Assembly (NCBI GenBank): GCA_035516255.1
Contig: DATJAL010000007.1
Coordinates: 26,827 to 90,826 of the forward strand
Direction: 5' to 3'
Origin: Chitinivibrionales bacterium
GTDB taxonomy: Bacteria; Fibrobacterota; Chitinivibrionia; Chitinivibrionales; FEN-1185
Length of the DNA stretch: 64,000 nt
Part shown: positions 16,845 to 25,841 of the stretch, piece after piece
How the letters are laid out: the number at the start of each line of letters is the position of its first letter
How positions within the stretch are numbered: position 1 is the first letter of the stretch
Position numbers and translations under genes: made by a program
The notes under the pieces: model-generated
Database searches by the model: none
Told to the model about the DNA's origin: nothing
What the model saw: the letters and a program-made list of their open reading frames with translations, nothing else

Positions 16845-17441
16845 ATGCGATACTTTTTTCTTATCATGTGCATTTTTTTTGTCCAGTCAGCGCCAGCGTA
16901 TCATGCGCTGAGCGCGGACACCCTTTCCGCGTGGATAACGGGCGGACCGCCATTCAGTTTCATCCTTATTGACGTGCGCGACACCAGCGAGGTCGACACG
17001 GTGATGGGAAACGCCGCATGCCGGCCCTATCATATGTCGCTCAACCAGGGCGTGTTCGCCGCCAATTATTCGCTGATCCCGAAAACAAGCAACGTGATCC
17101 TCTACTGCAGATCGGGCGGCCGCAGCGCCCAAGCCGCGACCATGCTTGACGGCGCGGGCTTTGCCAGTGTTTACAGCATGTCCGGCGGATTCAGCTTATG
17201 GACAGGACCCAAACAGCCCCGCGCCAACCTTCTGCCGATTTCGGATCTGCCGGAAAATTCCATGACGGCGAACACTTCTGTGGCGTTTTCAAGAACTGCC
17301 GGGCATCTAAAAACAGAAACAAGTACCGGTATGACATGTCATTTTACCGGGCATCGCAGCATTATAAGACTCGTTGATCTTAAAAACGGTTCAACCCAGA
17401 TTTTCGACACCAAAGGGAAAATTTTAAAATTTTGCTGGTAA
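16845..17441 (+). CDS. exported rhodanese-like protein
   Basis: A 198-residue protein with a signal peptide (MRYFFLIMCIFFVQSAPAYHA) and a rhodanese fold: FILIDVRDTSEV, then ILYCRSGGRSAQAATML with catalytic Cys88 in the active-site loop, and the SMSGGFSLW strand. Rhodaneses move sulfane sulfur or sense redox state; here it would act in the periplasm or outside. About 70 extra C-terminal residues end in a short beta-rich segment (IIRLVDLKNGSTQIFDTKGKIL) resembling surface-sorting or FlgD-like tails. The start at 16845 is chosen for its strong ggagga Shine-Dalgarno 8 bases upstream. A Nudix gene follows after 10 bases. Confidence 0.8.
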   Translation: MRYFFLIMCIFFVQSAPAYHALSADTLSAWITGGPPFSFILIDVRDTSEVDTVMGNAACRPYHMSLNQGVFAANYSLIPKTSNVILYCRSGGRSAQAATMLDGAGFASVYSMSGGFSLWTGPKQPRANLLPISDLPENSMTANTSVAFSRTAGHLKTETSTGMTCHFTGHRSIIRLVDLKNGSTQIFDTKGKILKFCW

Positions 17442-17451
17442 TAAGGCTGCC

Positions 17452-17973
17452 GTGATCCAACACACGCATTTTAAATTCTGCCCCAAATGCGGCAGGCGCG
17501 GCATTAGCGCGGCCGATGCAAAAAGCATGCATTGCAAGTCATGCGGATACGTGTATTTCCACAACTGTACGGCGGCCGTGGCGGGGATTGTGGAGACCTC
17601 GAAGGGCATCATCCTCACCGTCAGGAACGCTAACCCCAAAAAGGGAAAGACGGACCTCCCGGGCGGTTTTACCGAATATAACGAATCAATGGAAGAGGCG
17701 CTGGGCCGGGAAATAAAGGAAGAATTGAATATCGGGATTTCCCGCATGAAATATTTCGGGTCGTTTCCCAATGTATACCGCTATGAGAATGTAACGTATT
17801 TCACCATTGACACTGTTTTTATTTGCAAACCGGAATCTCTTTCAACTCTGCGTATGAATGGCGAGATTGCCGCCGTGATGTATGCGAAGCCGGAGGCCAT
17901 CGACTTCTCACGGATCGGTTTTCCCTCCACCAAACGCGCTTTGCGGAAATACCGGGCGCTGAAAATCCGTTAG
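17452..17973 (+). CDS. Nudix hydrolase with an N-terminal zinc ribbon
   Basis: A 173-residue protein starting with GTG. Residues 10-31 form a zinc ribbon (CPKC ... CKSC), then a Nudix domain with the box GGFTEYNESMEEALGREIKEEL. This matches GX5EX7REUXEEX except that the final conserved Gly is Asn. Nudix enzymes hydrolyse nucleoside diphosphates linked to another moiety; zinc-ribbon versions include NADH pyrophosphatases, but the substrate is not determinable here. It follows the rhodanese gene closely and converges with the minus-strand propeller lipoprotein gene 10 bases away. Confidence 0.85.
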   Translation: MIQHTHFKFCPKCGRRGISAADAKSMHCKSCGYVYFHNCTAAVAGIVETSKGIILTVRNANPKKGKTDLPGGFTEYNESMEEALGREIKEELNIGISRMKYFGSFPNVYRYENVTYFTIDTVFICKPESLSTLRMNGEIAAVMYAKPEAIDFSRIGFPSTKRALRKYRALKIR

Positions 17974-17983
17974 AGGCGGATTA

Positions 17984-18859
17984 TTATTTGTAAAACCTGC
18001 CCGCCCACAGCCTGCCGCTTTTGTCAATAAGCAGCGATTTGACGCATTGACCCGCGAACCCGACGAGTTCGGCGCGGCCGCTTCCCGGCGCAACGCGGAA
18101 AAGCCCTTTCTGCGTGCCCAGAAAAAGCGTGTCGTGTGAATCTTTTTCAATGGACCAGACCAGATTGTCTTTCGGTTCAAGCAGTATGGTCCTGCACCGG
18201 TCCCTGGCGATGATTGCGCAAAGGCCGAGCCCGCCGGCGATAAAAAGCGAGTCGTAGGCGTTCACCACCCAGCACACGACCCCCTTGCAGTACTCACGCG
18301 TGCCGGTGCCGCTTTCCCTGTCAAACACCGATATGCCGCGCATATGCGCCACGGCGATTTCTTTTCCGAGAAAGGCGATGTCATGCGCATCGTACAAGGG
18401 CTTGAACATGATCATGCTGTCGTTGCGCTCGAAACGTATGCCCATTATTCCCGCGATCCAAAGTCTTCCCCGCTCGTCCTGCTTCATGGACCATGCCGCA
18501 TATTGCGCCCATGACACCGGAAGCAGCGTGTCTTTTTCCGCTCGGTAAACGCCGGAATAATACGACGACGCGAACAATGCCCCGTTTTCCCTGAACACCA
18601 TGGAACGGAGCGGCAGCCTCCCCACGCGCCCGATGCGGCGAAACGCCTCGGGATGGTCGGGGTGAAACTGGAAAATGCCGTCCTCGGAGGTGGAGAAGTA
18701 GATCGAGTCGTTGTGCTGCTTGATGGAATAGACCCAGGTGCGCGGGATGGGATGAAAGGGACAGGTGTTTTGTTTTTTTTCGCAGGAGACAAGAAAAAAT
18801 ATCAGGACAGTGCCAAGGATGATTTTTATCCTGATGATTGTGACGCGGCGGATGTGCAT
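17984..18859 (-). CDS. beta-propeller lipoprotein of unknown function
   Basis: A 291-residue lipoprotein: hydrophobic leader ending in FFLVSC (Cys26), then repeated short beta-strand blocks with the W/Y-x-x-D-x-x-x-x-L/I-W/F pattern (NDSIYFSTSEDGIFQF, NGALFASSYYSGVYR, ERGRLWIAGIMGIRF, HDTLFLGTQKGLFRV, KSGRLWAGRFYK). These match the blades of two-component-regulator propeller domains. There is no kinase or DNA-binding part, so it is likely an outer-membrane-anchored binding or scaffold protein. It stands alone on its strand. Confidence 0.72.
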   Translation of the reverse strand: MHIRRVTIIRIKIILGTVLIFFLVSCEKKQNTCPFHPIPRTWVYSIKQHNDSIYFSTSEDGIFQFHPDHPEAFRRIGRVGRLPLRSMVFRENGALFASSYYSGVYRAEKDTLLPVSWAQYAAWSMKQDERGRLWIAGIMGIRFERNDSMIMFKPLYDAHDIAFLGKEIAVAHMRGISVFDRESGTGTREYCKGVVCWVVNAYDSLFIAGGLGLCAIIARDRCRTILLEPKDNLVWSIEKDSHDTLFLGTQKGLFRVAPGSGRAELVGFAGQCVKSLLIDKSGRLWAGRFYK

Positions 18860-18894
18860 GGAATAAAAATAAACGATAGGGAGTTAGGTCGATG

Positions 18895-18927
18895 AAGAAA
18901 AAAGCCCCTGAGGTTTTTCAGGGGCTT
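18895..18927 (-). terminator. rho-independent terminator of the ECF/FecR operon
   Basis: A perfect 10-bp stem (aagcccctga 18902-18911 / tcaggggctt 18918-18927) with a 6-base loop is followed on the minus strand by a run of T residues (cttttttc). It lies downstream of the minus-strand gene ending at 19050, with a palindromic repeat in between. Confidence 0.8.
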
Positions 18928-18956
18928 ATCACCTTAGGCGACTGAGGTTTGTGATG

Positions 18957-19026
18957 CGTCATTCCAGCGAAAGCGGGAATCCATGTCTCACCTGGTGACT
19001 GGACTCCCGCGTGCGCGGGAGTGACG
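18957..19026. repeat. palindromic intergenic repeat (cgtcattcc...gcgggaatcca type)
   Basis: A 70-base imperfect inverted repeat beginning cgtcattccagcgaaag and ending gcgggagtgacg, with both halves containing a gcgaaagcggg/cccgcgtgcgcggg core. This kind of element is scattered through many bacterial genomes between genes and carries no protein. One clear copy is seen in this window. Confidence 0.7.
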
Positions 19027-19049
19027 TCGGCAGTCAGTATCCAATTACA

Positions 19050-19493
19050 TTAATTCACCTGACGGTTGATTGTTTCCTGGTCGACGTTCTCCCGAAGAGC
19101 ATCGGCAAAGGAACGTTCTAGGACAATTGGTTTAGCACTCGGATCGTTACCGTCAATGATAACAACAAGCTGGGGATTATCAATCCAGGGCTGAACTTGC
19201 ACGGCATCAAACGAGAATTCCTTATTTTCCAAAACTGTTTTTACTTTACCTTTCTCAACCCATCCTGCTTTTCTGTCCCCGTCTTGGACTTTCAACGCAT
19301 CCTTTGCTTTTTCCACAACAACATACCGGCCTTGTTCCTCCATGACAAACAACGGCTTTTCATACACTTTTCTGATCCGGTTCTGATACACCGGCACATC
19401 CTTCTGCACCGGAATCGCATACATCTGCTTTTGCGCCCACGCTGCGCACGGCAGCAGCATGCCCACGGCAATCAATACTCTTAGATATCTCAT
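19050..19493 (-). CDS. small exported SH3-like protein in the ECF/FecR operon
   Basis: A 147-residue protein with a cleavable signal peptide (MRYLRVLIAVGMLLPCAAWA) and a bacterial SH3-like domain (MYAIPVQKDVPVYQNR ... YVVVEKAKDALKVQDGDRKAGWVEKGKV). The C-terminal third (VVIIDGNDPSAKPIVLERSF) has no recognised fold. The start at 19493 is fixed by aaaggagg 5 bases upstream; a longer frame from 19580 lacks this. It is the last gene of the sigma/anti-sigma operon and is a candidate sensor or target of that regulon. Confidence 0.72.
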   Translation of the reverse strand: MRYLRVLIAVGMLLPCAAWAQKQMYAIPVQKDVPVYQNRIRKVYEKPLFVMEEQGRYVVVEKAKDALKVQDGDRKAGWVEKGKVKTVLENKEFSFDAVQVQPWIDNPQLVVIIDGNDPSAKPIVLERSFADALRENVDQETINRQVN

Positions 19494-19585
19494 AATATCC
19501 TCCTTTGTCAAGTCTCGTTTTCCTTTTCTCCGACGAGCGCATGGTTTCCCGGGATTCTCCCCGCGCCCAAAATTATGCAAAACAT

Positions 19586-20611
19586 TTATTCTGTTTTATT
19601 CGCTCCTTTTACGTCTTCAGGCATCATATGGCTTTCTCCAGAACTGCCGGGCAGCGTGCCTGATCCCGGCCTGGAAAGAGCGCCCTCAATATAGTCCCGC
19701 AGGAATTTCTCACGCACCCTGAGCATCTGGCTGTTCTGGATCATCACATTGATGATGGAGTCCCGGTTCGCGAACGCGCCGTCGCCCTGTTTGAGCATGG
19801 CCGTGATCGAGGGCCTTCTCTCATGCTCGAGTTTCACCGCGCCCTCCACGACATTCACCATGGCATAGACGCTGTCGGCAATGACGCTGAACACCGTGCC
19901 CACGGCAACGATCCGCACCGTGGGTGTCTGCACCACAAACTGCCTGAACTTGTTTTTCTCGACGGTAAAAAGCGCCGTTCCCTTGGTGAGTTCGACCAAA
20001 ACCGTTGTATCGGTCCTTGATTTCACGTTGATCACGGCCGCCGGCCCCGCCTCGATGCCGGTCTTGCCGCCCAGCCGTATGAGCGCCTCCCGGTCCTTTT
20101 TCACCGGTACTTTTCCGACGCGAATGTTGACGGAGTCAAACACCAGCACCATGTTTTTCTTCTGATCCGATCCGTTCCGCACCACAACGGTTTCAGGCAA
20201 TGCCGTATTGTTCTCCGGGCCGTATTTCCCGCTCTTCACCGAGGGGCTCACGTGTCTGAAGTTTATGGACGCGTAGTCGTTGAAGGGGCCTTTTACGAGA
20301 AAATATCCGCAGACCAGCGCCGCGATGATCCCCGCAGCAATCGCGAATTTATAAATAGAAGATGCCGGAAAAGAATATTCATGACTCTTAAAAGCGGCTT
20401 CTTTTCTATGCAGTGTCTGAGCTTTTAAAATAATGGCATCGACGGTTTTGTCAACCAGCTCCTGCGGCACTTTGTTTTCCGGATTTTCCCCGGCTATCAC
20501 CGCCAGCAATTTCTCCCTGCACGCAGCACAATCGGCAAGATGCTCCTCAAACGGCGCCGATTTGTTTCCGCGGCAGTATTCCAATATCTGGCTTTGCTTG
20601 AGACAGTCCAT
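19586..20611 (-). CDS. zinc-finger/FecR-domain anti-sigma factor
   Basis: A 341-residue membrane regulator. The N-terminus carries a zinc-binding anti-sigma motif (H24-x3-C28-x2-C31). A single membrane segment spans about 88-106 (FAIAAGIIAALVCGYFLV), and a periplasmic FecR domain follows (VVVRNGSD, IEAGPAAVINVKSR, TPTVRIVAVGTVFSVIA, MVNVVEGAVKLEH). It should hold the ECF sigma factor encoded 10 bases upstream until a periplasmic signal arrives. A low-complexity C-terminal tail follows. The signal source is unknown; no TonB-dependent receptor is adjacent, unlike classical FecR systems. Confidence 0.85.
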   Translation of the reverse strand: MDCLKQSQILEYCRGNKSAPFEEHLADCAACREKLLAVIAGENPENKVPQELVDKTVDAIILKAQTLHRKEAAFKSHEYSFPASSIYKFAIAAGIIAALVCGYFLVKGPFNDYASINFRHVSPSVKSGKYGPENNTALPETVVVRNGSDQKKNMVLVFDSVNIRVGKVPVKKDREALIRLGGKTGIEAGPAAVINVKSRTDTTVLVELTKGTALFTVEKNKFRQFVVQTPTVRIVAVGTVFSVIADSVYAMVNVVEGAVKLEHERRPSITAMLKQGDGAFANRDSIINVMIQNSQMLRVREKFLRDYIEGALSRPGSGTLPGSSGESHMMPEDVKGANKTE

Positions 20612-20621
20612 ATAGGCCTCA

Positions 20622-21203
20622 TTACTTCGCGACGACGCGACGCATACCCTTTTTTATTTTTTGAACAATCTTCGCCTTCTTCGAATAAATGGTATCAACC
20701 GCCACGCCCATCACCGTTGCAATGGTCTCCGGCGGCATGCATTCTTCAAAGTAAAGATGGTAAAAAAGCCGTTCCTGCGGCGAGAAATCGACAAGCAAGC
20801 CCTTTATTTTTTCCATTATCTCGCCATTTTCAAGGGGAAGGAACCCTTCCTCTTCGTCAATGACATTCTCGGGCGGCTCGACCGGTCCTTTTCTCCTACG
20901 GTTGAGCGCATTTATCGCCGTTGTGCGGGCAATGGTCATCAGGTAAGTGCCCAACCCCGCCTTTTCAGGGACATACGCCTTGAGCTTCCTGCAATCACCA
21001 TCGAAAAGAGAGACAAACACCTCCTGAAATACATCCTTTATTTCATCCTGGTCCTTCGCCGAATATCTACGAAAAACCCACGTTATTGTCTGCATCACCA
21101 GCCTCCCGTACCGGCTGATCAGTTCGTTGAGCGCGCCCTTGTCGGGCGGCTGTGCAACACACCGCGCTACCAGGGATGCGTCATCGGTGAGGTGTATTTG
21201 CAT
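20622..21203 (-). CDS. ECF-type RNA polymerase sigma factor
   Basis: A 193-residue ECF sigma factor. Region 2 is recognisable (ELISRYGRLVMQTI, then DEIKDVFQEVFVSLFD, then LGTYLMTIARTTAINALNRRRK) and region 4 provides a helix-turn-helix (CMPPETIATVMGVAVDTIYSKKAKIVQKIKKGMRR). It heads a three-gene minus-strand operon with the FecR-type anti-sigma factor and a small exported protein. Divergent from it, 211 bases away, is a Ser/Thr kinase gene, so the shared intergenic region may carry its target promoter. Confidence 0.87.
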   Translation of the reverse strand: MQIHLTDDASLVARCVAQPPDKGALNELISRYGRLVMQTITWVFRRYSAKDQDEIKDVFQEVFVSLFDGDCRKLKAYVPEKAGLGTYLMTIARTTAINALNRRRKGPVEPPENVIDEEEGFLPLENGEIMEKIKGLLVDFSPQERLFYHLYFEECMPPETIATVMGVAVDTIYSKKAKIVQKIKKGMRRVVAK

Positions 21204-21414
21204 AAGGGTCGCCCCGGAATCACTATTCGCTGGTACCTGACTACATATACAATTATTTTAAAAAAACCTACCCGACTATTTAACTTTGATTTTGCCGATT
21301 TAAACGATGACGCTGATTTTAAACATTGAAGAAGAGCTTGCTTACATTATAGCTCATCCTATTTACTTGTGCAATAAGCGTATGCAATTCGATTGAAAAA
21401 GATGGACCCGCTTC

Positions 21415-22857
21415 ATGGCTGTATCCTACGGCGTTCCGGCTGAATTCATCAACGCCCTCTATAAAAAAGACGGCGTCATAGCGCTCGGCTTTGAGCAGTA
21501 TCTGTGCGAATCGCTGATCGGATCGGGCGGGCTTGGCGTGGTGATCAAGGCGAAGAAATCCGCGGGGCTCACGGTCGCACTCAAGTTCCTCCACACCCAG
21601 GCGCAGGGTGACGCGGGCGACATTCTTGAGCGGTTCAAGCGCGAGATCCGCGCCACCAAGATCGTGGGCGACATCTCGGACTCCTGCGTGCGCGTGTATG
21701 AGTGCGGCGAATACGCCCTGCAGAACTTCGGCTCCATCCCGTTTTTCAGCATGGAATACGTTCCCGGCCTGAGCCTCGAGGACTTCATTCTGCTGCGGGA
21801 GACGCCGTTCACCCCGCTCGAGATATGGGTGCTGGCGCGCCAGATCGCCATGGCGCTCGACGACATCCACGCCAAGGGCATCGTGCACCGCGACATTAAA
21901 CCCAGCAACATCCTCGTGCACGAAACGAGGCGCATCGTGAAGGTGACGGATTTCGGCATATCGCGCGACGTGTCGTCCGACACGGGCGTCACCATGGCCA
22001 TGGACGACGGCATTCCGGTGATCCTCGGCACCCCCAACTACCTTTCGCGCTACTACTTCGACACGGTGCCTGTTGACAAAAGCGACGTTTTCGAGAAGAG
22101 CCCGGGCCGGTTCACGCGCAGGTCGACGGGCGAGCATGTCACCGCCGACTCCGCCGGCCGATATGTGTGCGCCTACAAGGGTGAAAAGCTCGACATCAGC
22201 GTGCTGGCGTCCACCATCCTTTTCGAGCTCGCCACGCGGGTCAATCCCTTTGCCGGCTCGCCGCTGCCCTCCATCCTCACCGACATCATGCGCGGCATGC
22301 GCCTCGACCTCAAGACGTTTTTCCGCGACCATCCCGATTTCTTCCACGACCAGGCGCGGAAAAAACCCGCCTTCATCGAGCGCCTCGCCCGGATTATACG
22401 GAAGGGATACAACGCGCCGCGCAGCAGGACCTACGCAAGCGCCGGCGAACTGATCCGCGACCTTGACGGCGCGATCAAGTCGTTCTGCGGACGCGTGCCC
22501 GGCGCGGCCGAAAAGGACGACATCATGGCCACCATCCTGGGCAAGACGCTTGTTGACGAATACGAACACGTGCTGCGGCGGTGCGAACGCGCCGTGCGGG
22601 ACAACGCCGAGGCCGACGACAAGACGAATATCAACCGGATCATGCTCTTGTACAAGCTCAAGAAAACAGAGCGCCTCATGGCGTGCCTCGACCTTCTGCA
22701 TGCGAAAACCGCCGAACTTGCCAGGAAAAAGGAGCCGGAGCGGACCAGCTGCGCGTTTCTGCTGGAATTGTGGGAGAAGCTCGAGCGCTTCGGTATCGAG
22801 GATCGGTATCGGGAAAACAGCGCGCTGCTTAAAACCGCGCTGCAGAACGCGCCATGA
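21415..22857 (+). CDS. soluble Hanks-type Ser/Thr protein kinase
   Basis: A 480-residue kinase with all catalytic motifs: glycine loop GSGGLGVV (36-43), VAIK-type lysine K57 (TVALKF), HRDIKPSN (H158, D160), and DFG (179-181). The activation segment is followed by an insert of roughly 60 residues between GTPNYLSRYYF and the LASTILFELAT helix. No membrane segment or sensor domain is seen; the C-terminal 120 residues are helical with coiled-coil character. It is followed by a kinase-fold protein without catalytic residues, suggesting a kinase/pseudokinase pair. Substrates unknown. Confidence 0.88.
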   Translation: MAVSYGVPAEFINALYKKDGVIALGFEQYLCESLIGSGGLGVVIKAKKSAGLTVALKFLHTQAQGDAGDILERFKREIRATKIVGDISDSCVRVYECGEYALQNFGSIPFFSMEYVPGLSLEDFILLRETPFTPLEIWVLARQIAMALDDIHAKGIVHRDIKPSNILVHETRRIVKVTDFGISRDVSSDTGVTMAMDDGIPVILGTPNYLSRYYFDTVPVDKSDVFEKSPGRFTRRSTGEHVTADSAGRYVCAYKGEKLDISVLASTILFELATRVNPFAGSPLPSILTDIMRGMRLDLKTFFRDHPDFFHDQARKKPAFIERLARIIRKGYNAPRSRTYASAGELIRDLDGAIKSFCGRVPGAAEKDDIMATILGKTLVDEYEHVLRRCERAVRDNAEADDKTNINRIMLLYKLKKTERLMACLDLLHAKTAELARKKEPERTSCAFLLELWEKLERFGIEDRYRENSALLKTALQNAP

Positions 22858-22866
22858 TAAAAAATT

Positions 22867-23010
22867 CACCATGGAGGCAGGAGAGCACGGAGAAAAGAAT
22901 GGAGTTGGAGGTTGAAGGTTGAAAGCAGCAGCAAGAACAAAGCACATTTAACTTTCAACTTCCAACTGTAAACTGTTGGTTCCCTCTGTGTCCTCTGTGT
23001 CTCTGTGGCA
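22867..23010. repeat. nested rhythmic inverted repeat between the kinase genes
   Basis: Outer arms (22867-22899 and 22980-23010) are complementary and built from 8-9 bp units of the type ctctgtgtc/gagcacgga. Inner arms (22901-22923, ttggaggttgaaggttgaaag, and 22953-22969, ctttcaacttccaact) form a second palindrome. It resembles the element at 35007-35100 in plan, though with a different unit sequence. Confidence 0.65.
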
Positions 23011-23048
23011 AATCTTATAACAGGTGTAGAACACTCACAGGATCTCCC

Positions 23049-24344
23049 ATGCCCGATGACACCGTCATGCAAGTGACCAAGCGGTTCACGGAACCGCTTT
23101 CACTCGAGAACATCTCGGGCGTATGCCCGGGCTTTGTGCGCGCAAAACAGATGCTTAAAATCGGCAGAGACGTCATTGCATCGGACGAAATCCTGGTGGA
23201 GGAGGTCGCATATCCTTCGCTGGAAAAAATGACCGCCGAGCTCAAGAGCCTCGGGCTCAAGGCCGGGCTGGCATCGTCATTCGAGCACATGTCGGCGCCG
23301 CCGCCAAAATATGCCTACACCGACAACAAGGAGCTGTTGACGTGGTACATCACGCCGGTGCCGCCGGTCACGCTCGCCATGCTCCTCGCGCAAATCAAGG
23401 ACCGATTCCCTCCCCATTACACCTGGAACAGAATGGCGTTTGTCCGCGATGCGCTGACTGCGGTGCGCGAAAGCTTCAGGCTGTCGTTCAAGGTGCGCAG
23501 AAATCCCCTGGCCGCCGTGAGAGACGCCTTCGATACCACGCGACGCGCATGGCCGCAGCGGCTCCCGTCGCGCGAGCGTCTCGCCCTTGCCGCCCTGCTT
23601 GCCGACATCATGCGGAAAAAACACAACGCAGGCATTTTTCACAACAACATCTTCCCGCACACCGTCTTTTTCTCCCAGGCCGTCACGCCGAGGTTCCTCA
23701 ACAATTATTCGGGTGTCGAGCCAACCGTGATGGCCCAGTATATCCCGCCGGCCATCCGGCACCGCGACGCGGCGCTGTCTCTCGGTGCACAATCGCAAGA
23801 CACCTACAGCGTCGCGCTCGCTGCCTATGAGCTTGTCACCGGCGAGCCGCTCAACGGGCCCGCGTTCGATCTCGACCCTCCGGTGGCTTTCAACCACCCC
23901 GTTCCCGACTTTCTCACGAAACGTTTTTCAGGCGTTTTATCGTTTATCAATCCCTGCCTCGGCTTCGCCCGCGCACTGTGGGACGCGGTGTTCAGGCACT
24001 ACGACGAGTTCCTCGCGACGTTTAACGAGTCGAACTGGCCGCGCTTTCGCAGGCTCAACGAGGCGACCGGCTCGTTTGCGCGCTCGATTCCCTTTGTCCG
24101 GAAATTCCTGAACATCTGGTTCCCGACGCGGACCGCATGGGCGCTGCGCATCGTCCTCGATTACCGCGCCAACGAAAGCATCTTCGGCGCGACGGGCAGA
24201 TTGTTCAAATCCTCCCATGTCAAAAAAAACGCGGATTGCGCGTTTCTGTCCCGCGCTTTTCCCAAAAGGCCGTTTTCGCAAAAGTCAAGGTTGGCAAGGC
24301 TGATACAGGAAATCATTGATGAGAATACAGTGAGAGAGCCGTAA
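23049..24344 (+). CDS. kinase-fold protein lacking catalytic residues (probable pseudokinase)
   Basis: A 431-residue protein. The C-lobe of a protein kinase is recognisable: a helix ending KKHNAGIFHNNIFPHTVFF lies where kinases have the catalytic loop, then a strand (VTPRFLNNYSG), then DTYSVALAAYELVTGEPLNGP, the typical helix F region. The HRD aspartate is Asn200, the following Lys is Phe202 and the metal-binding Asn is Thr205. No DFG or glycine-rich loop is seen. Phosphotransfer is therefore unlikely; a scaffold or allosteric partner for the upstream kinase is the simplest reading. The N-terminal 100 residues are unassigned. A Kdo/WaaP-like kinase relative is an alternative but also needs these residues. 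Confidence 0.6.
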   Translation: MPDDTVMQVTKRFTEPLSLENISGVCPGFVRAKQMLKIGRDVIASDEILVEEVAYPSLEKMTAELKSLGLKAGLASSFEHMSAPPPKYAYTDNKELLTWYITPVPPVTLAMLLAQIKDRFPPHYTWNRMAFVRDALTAVRESFRLSFKVRRNPLAAVRDAFDTTRRAWPQRLPSRERLALAALLADIMRKKHNAGIFHNNIFPHTVFFSQAVTPRFLNNYSGVEPTVMAQYIPPAIRHRDAALSLGAQSQDTYSVALAAYELVTGEPLNGPAFDLDPPVAFNHPVPDFLTKRFSGVLSFINPCLGFARALWDAVFRHYDEFLATFNESNWPRFRRLNEATGSFARSIPFVRKFLNIWFPTRTAWALRIVLDYRANESIFGATGRLFKSSHVKKNADCAFLSRAFPKRPFSQKSRLARLIQEIIDENTVREP

Positions 24345-24842
24345 TCGGTTTTTTATTGATAAGATTAAAATGAGCGTTCCCCCGCTTCGCGGGGCCGGCC
24401 TTCTTCCGGGCTCGGCTGTTCGCCTCGTTGCTGGACCGCCGAGTCGCCTTCGTCTCGATACGCCGCTTAAAAGCGGCTACTCGACGACCGCGGCGAAGTT
24501 CTGCTTCGTCAACAAACCATTTTGGCGCCGATCGGACAATTTCTCCGCATCACAATTTAATAGGTATGATGTATGGCAGGCCGGAAATATCGCGAAAATG
24601 CAATATTTGGACCGGCCGTGCAAGTTTTCGGATGCGAAATAATAAAAACAATTTGGGGCGCGGCCGGGCCGCGGCCAGGGGGATGCTTCCCCCACCAGAT
24701 TATTTTTATCTTTTCATATCAACCGCACTACCATGAGATAACCCTGTATTCCCTTGACACTGCCTCCCCAATCGTTTTAATTTACTGATAGCGAGAACTC
24801 ATCCCCCCATCGGAAACAAACCCTTATACTGGAGGAAACGGT
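24345..24842. repeat. 498-base gene-free region with GC-rich palindromic repeats
   Basis: Begins with gagcgttcccccgcttcgcgggg, then several hairpins (cgccgcttaaaagcggc among them) and ends with a conserved repeat tail at about 24677-24710 (agggggatgcttcccccacc followed by agattatttt) also found at 31173 and 59400. The short frames across it are non-coding by appearance. The last 80 bases lead to the next lipoprotein gene. Confidence 0.65.
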
Positions 24843-25715
24843 ATGAAAGTCCTGGCAAGGATCCTTTCTGTTCTGGCGGTTTCCTGTCTGTTGTTCGTCA
24901 TGCTCGCCGGCTGCGGCGTGAGCGAGAAGAAACTCAGCGACGCGGAGCAGCGCATGCAGACGCTGCAGGCCAACGGCGTTCCCGACTCGATGCTCACCGA
25001 GGCGAGGGTAATGATCGCGCAGGCGCGGACGGCGAAAAAGCTCGGCAACGGCATCGGCGCCAAGGCCGATTACGATTCCGCAATGTCAATCCTTACGAAG
25101 GCCGAGGGCAGTTACGGCGCCACCACGGCAGAGGTCCAGCCGCAGGTCGAGGCGGCGCGCAAAGCGCTCGGCGAGAAAAAACTCAACCTGTCCGGCGCCA
25201 ACCTGAAGGAGGCGGACAGCCTTCTTGGGGTCATCGACGCGCTGGTAAACGCTAAAAACTGGCCCGATGCAAAGGCCAAATGCCAGGAAATAACCGCCAT
25301 TTTCGCCGGCCTTGAAAAAGACGAGCAGCTTGCAAAAGAGGTGAAGCCGAAAATCATCGGCACCTGGATCGGCATATTTAACGACAAGGAAAACGGCGCC
25401 AAGGCGGTGGAGAAAAAACAGTACACCTTCGCCGCCGACGGCAAAGTTGACATTACAGAAGAGCGGTCGGGGCTGACGAGTCCTGATCTCAAGGAGGATT
25501 GGAAGTTCCAGTCGGCCGGCAGGTACGAGTTGAAGGGGGACACCATTCTCATCTCGGTCACCCATGAAAAACGCCTCAAAATGGTCTACCAGCATCTCAA
25601 GCAGAAAAAATGGGTAAAGGACGAAAAACCGCTGTATGACTCGGTGATCACCAGCGGCAAAAAGGACCGGTACGTGGCGTTCGGGGACCTCAAGGATAAT
25701 TTCAAGAAAAAGTAA
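24843..25715 (+). CDS. lipoprotein with a coiled-coil region and a lipocalin-like C-terminal domain
   Basis: A 290-residue lipoprotein: signal sequence with lipobox MLAGC (Cys24), then about 130 residues of Ala/Lys/Glu-rich helices (EKKLSDAEQRMQTLQ, LTEARVMIAQARTAKK, AARKALGEKKLNLSGANLKEAD) resembling DUF4398-type coiled coils. The C-terminal beta domain opens with KIIGTWIGIFNDKENG and contains YTFAADGKVDITEE, a pattern of lipocalin-like stress lipoproteins. ggagg 7 bases before ATG fixes the start. A terminator lies just downstream, so it is a separate unit from the ECF operon. Confidence 0.72.
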   Translation: MKVLARILSVLAVSCLLFVMLAGCGVSEKKLSDAEQRMQTLQANGVPDSMLTEARVMIAQARTAKKLGNGIGAKADYDSAMSILTKAEGSYGATTAEVQPQVEAARKALGEKKLNLSGANLKEADSLLGVIDALVNAKNWPDAKAKCQEITAIFAGLEKDEQLAKEVKPKIIGTWIGIFNDKENGAKAVEKKQYTFAADGKVDITEERSGLTSPDLKEDWKFQSAGRYELKGDTILISVTHEKRLKMVYQHLKQKKWVKDEKPLYDSVITSGKKDRYVAFGDLKDNFKKK

Positions 25716-25745
25716 TGCCGCCGGTTTTTCGCATGGAGGAAATGA

Positions 25746-25775
25746 AGGCGGGCTGCGATGCCCGCCTCTTTTTTT
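25746..25775 (+). terminator. rho-independent terminator
   Basis: An 8-bp GC-rich stem (aggcgggc 25746-25753 / gcccgcct 25760-25767) with a 6-base loop is followed by a T-run at 25769-25775. It closes the lipoprotein unit upstream of the second ECF operon. Confidence 0.85.
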
Positions 25776-25841
25776 AATCGGAAAAATATTTTTGAGCGGA
25801 ATGCCTTTTCATCCGTGTCTATCATAGAGAACCGGCACTGT

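Noticed and set aside
24370..24788. Several overlapping open frames of 70-100 codons
   Set aside because: They sit in a palindromic repeat region; the translation is low-complexity and no ribosome-binding site supports them.
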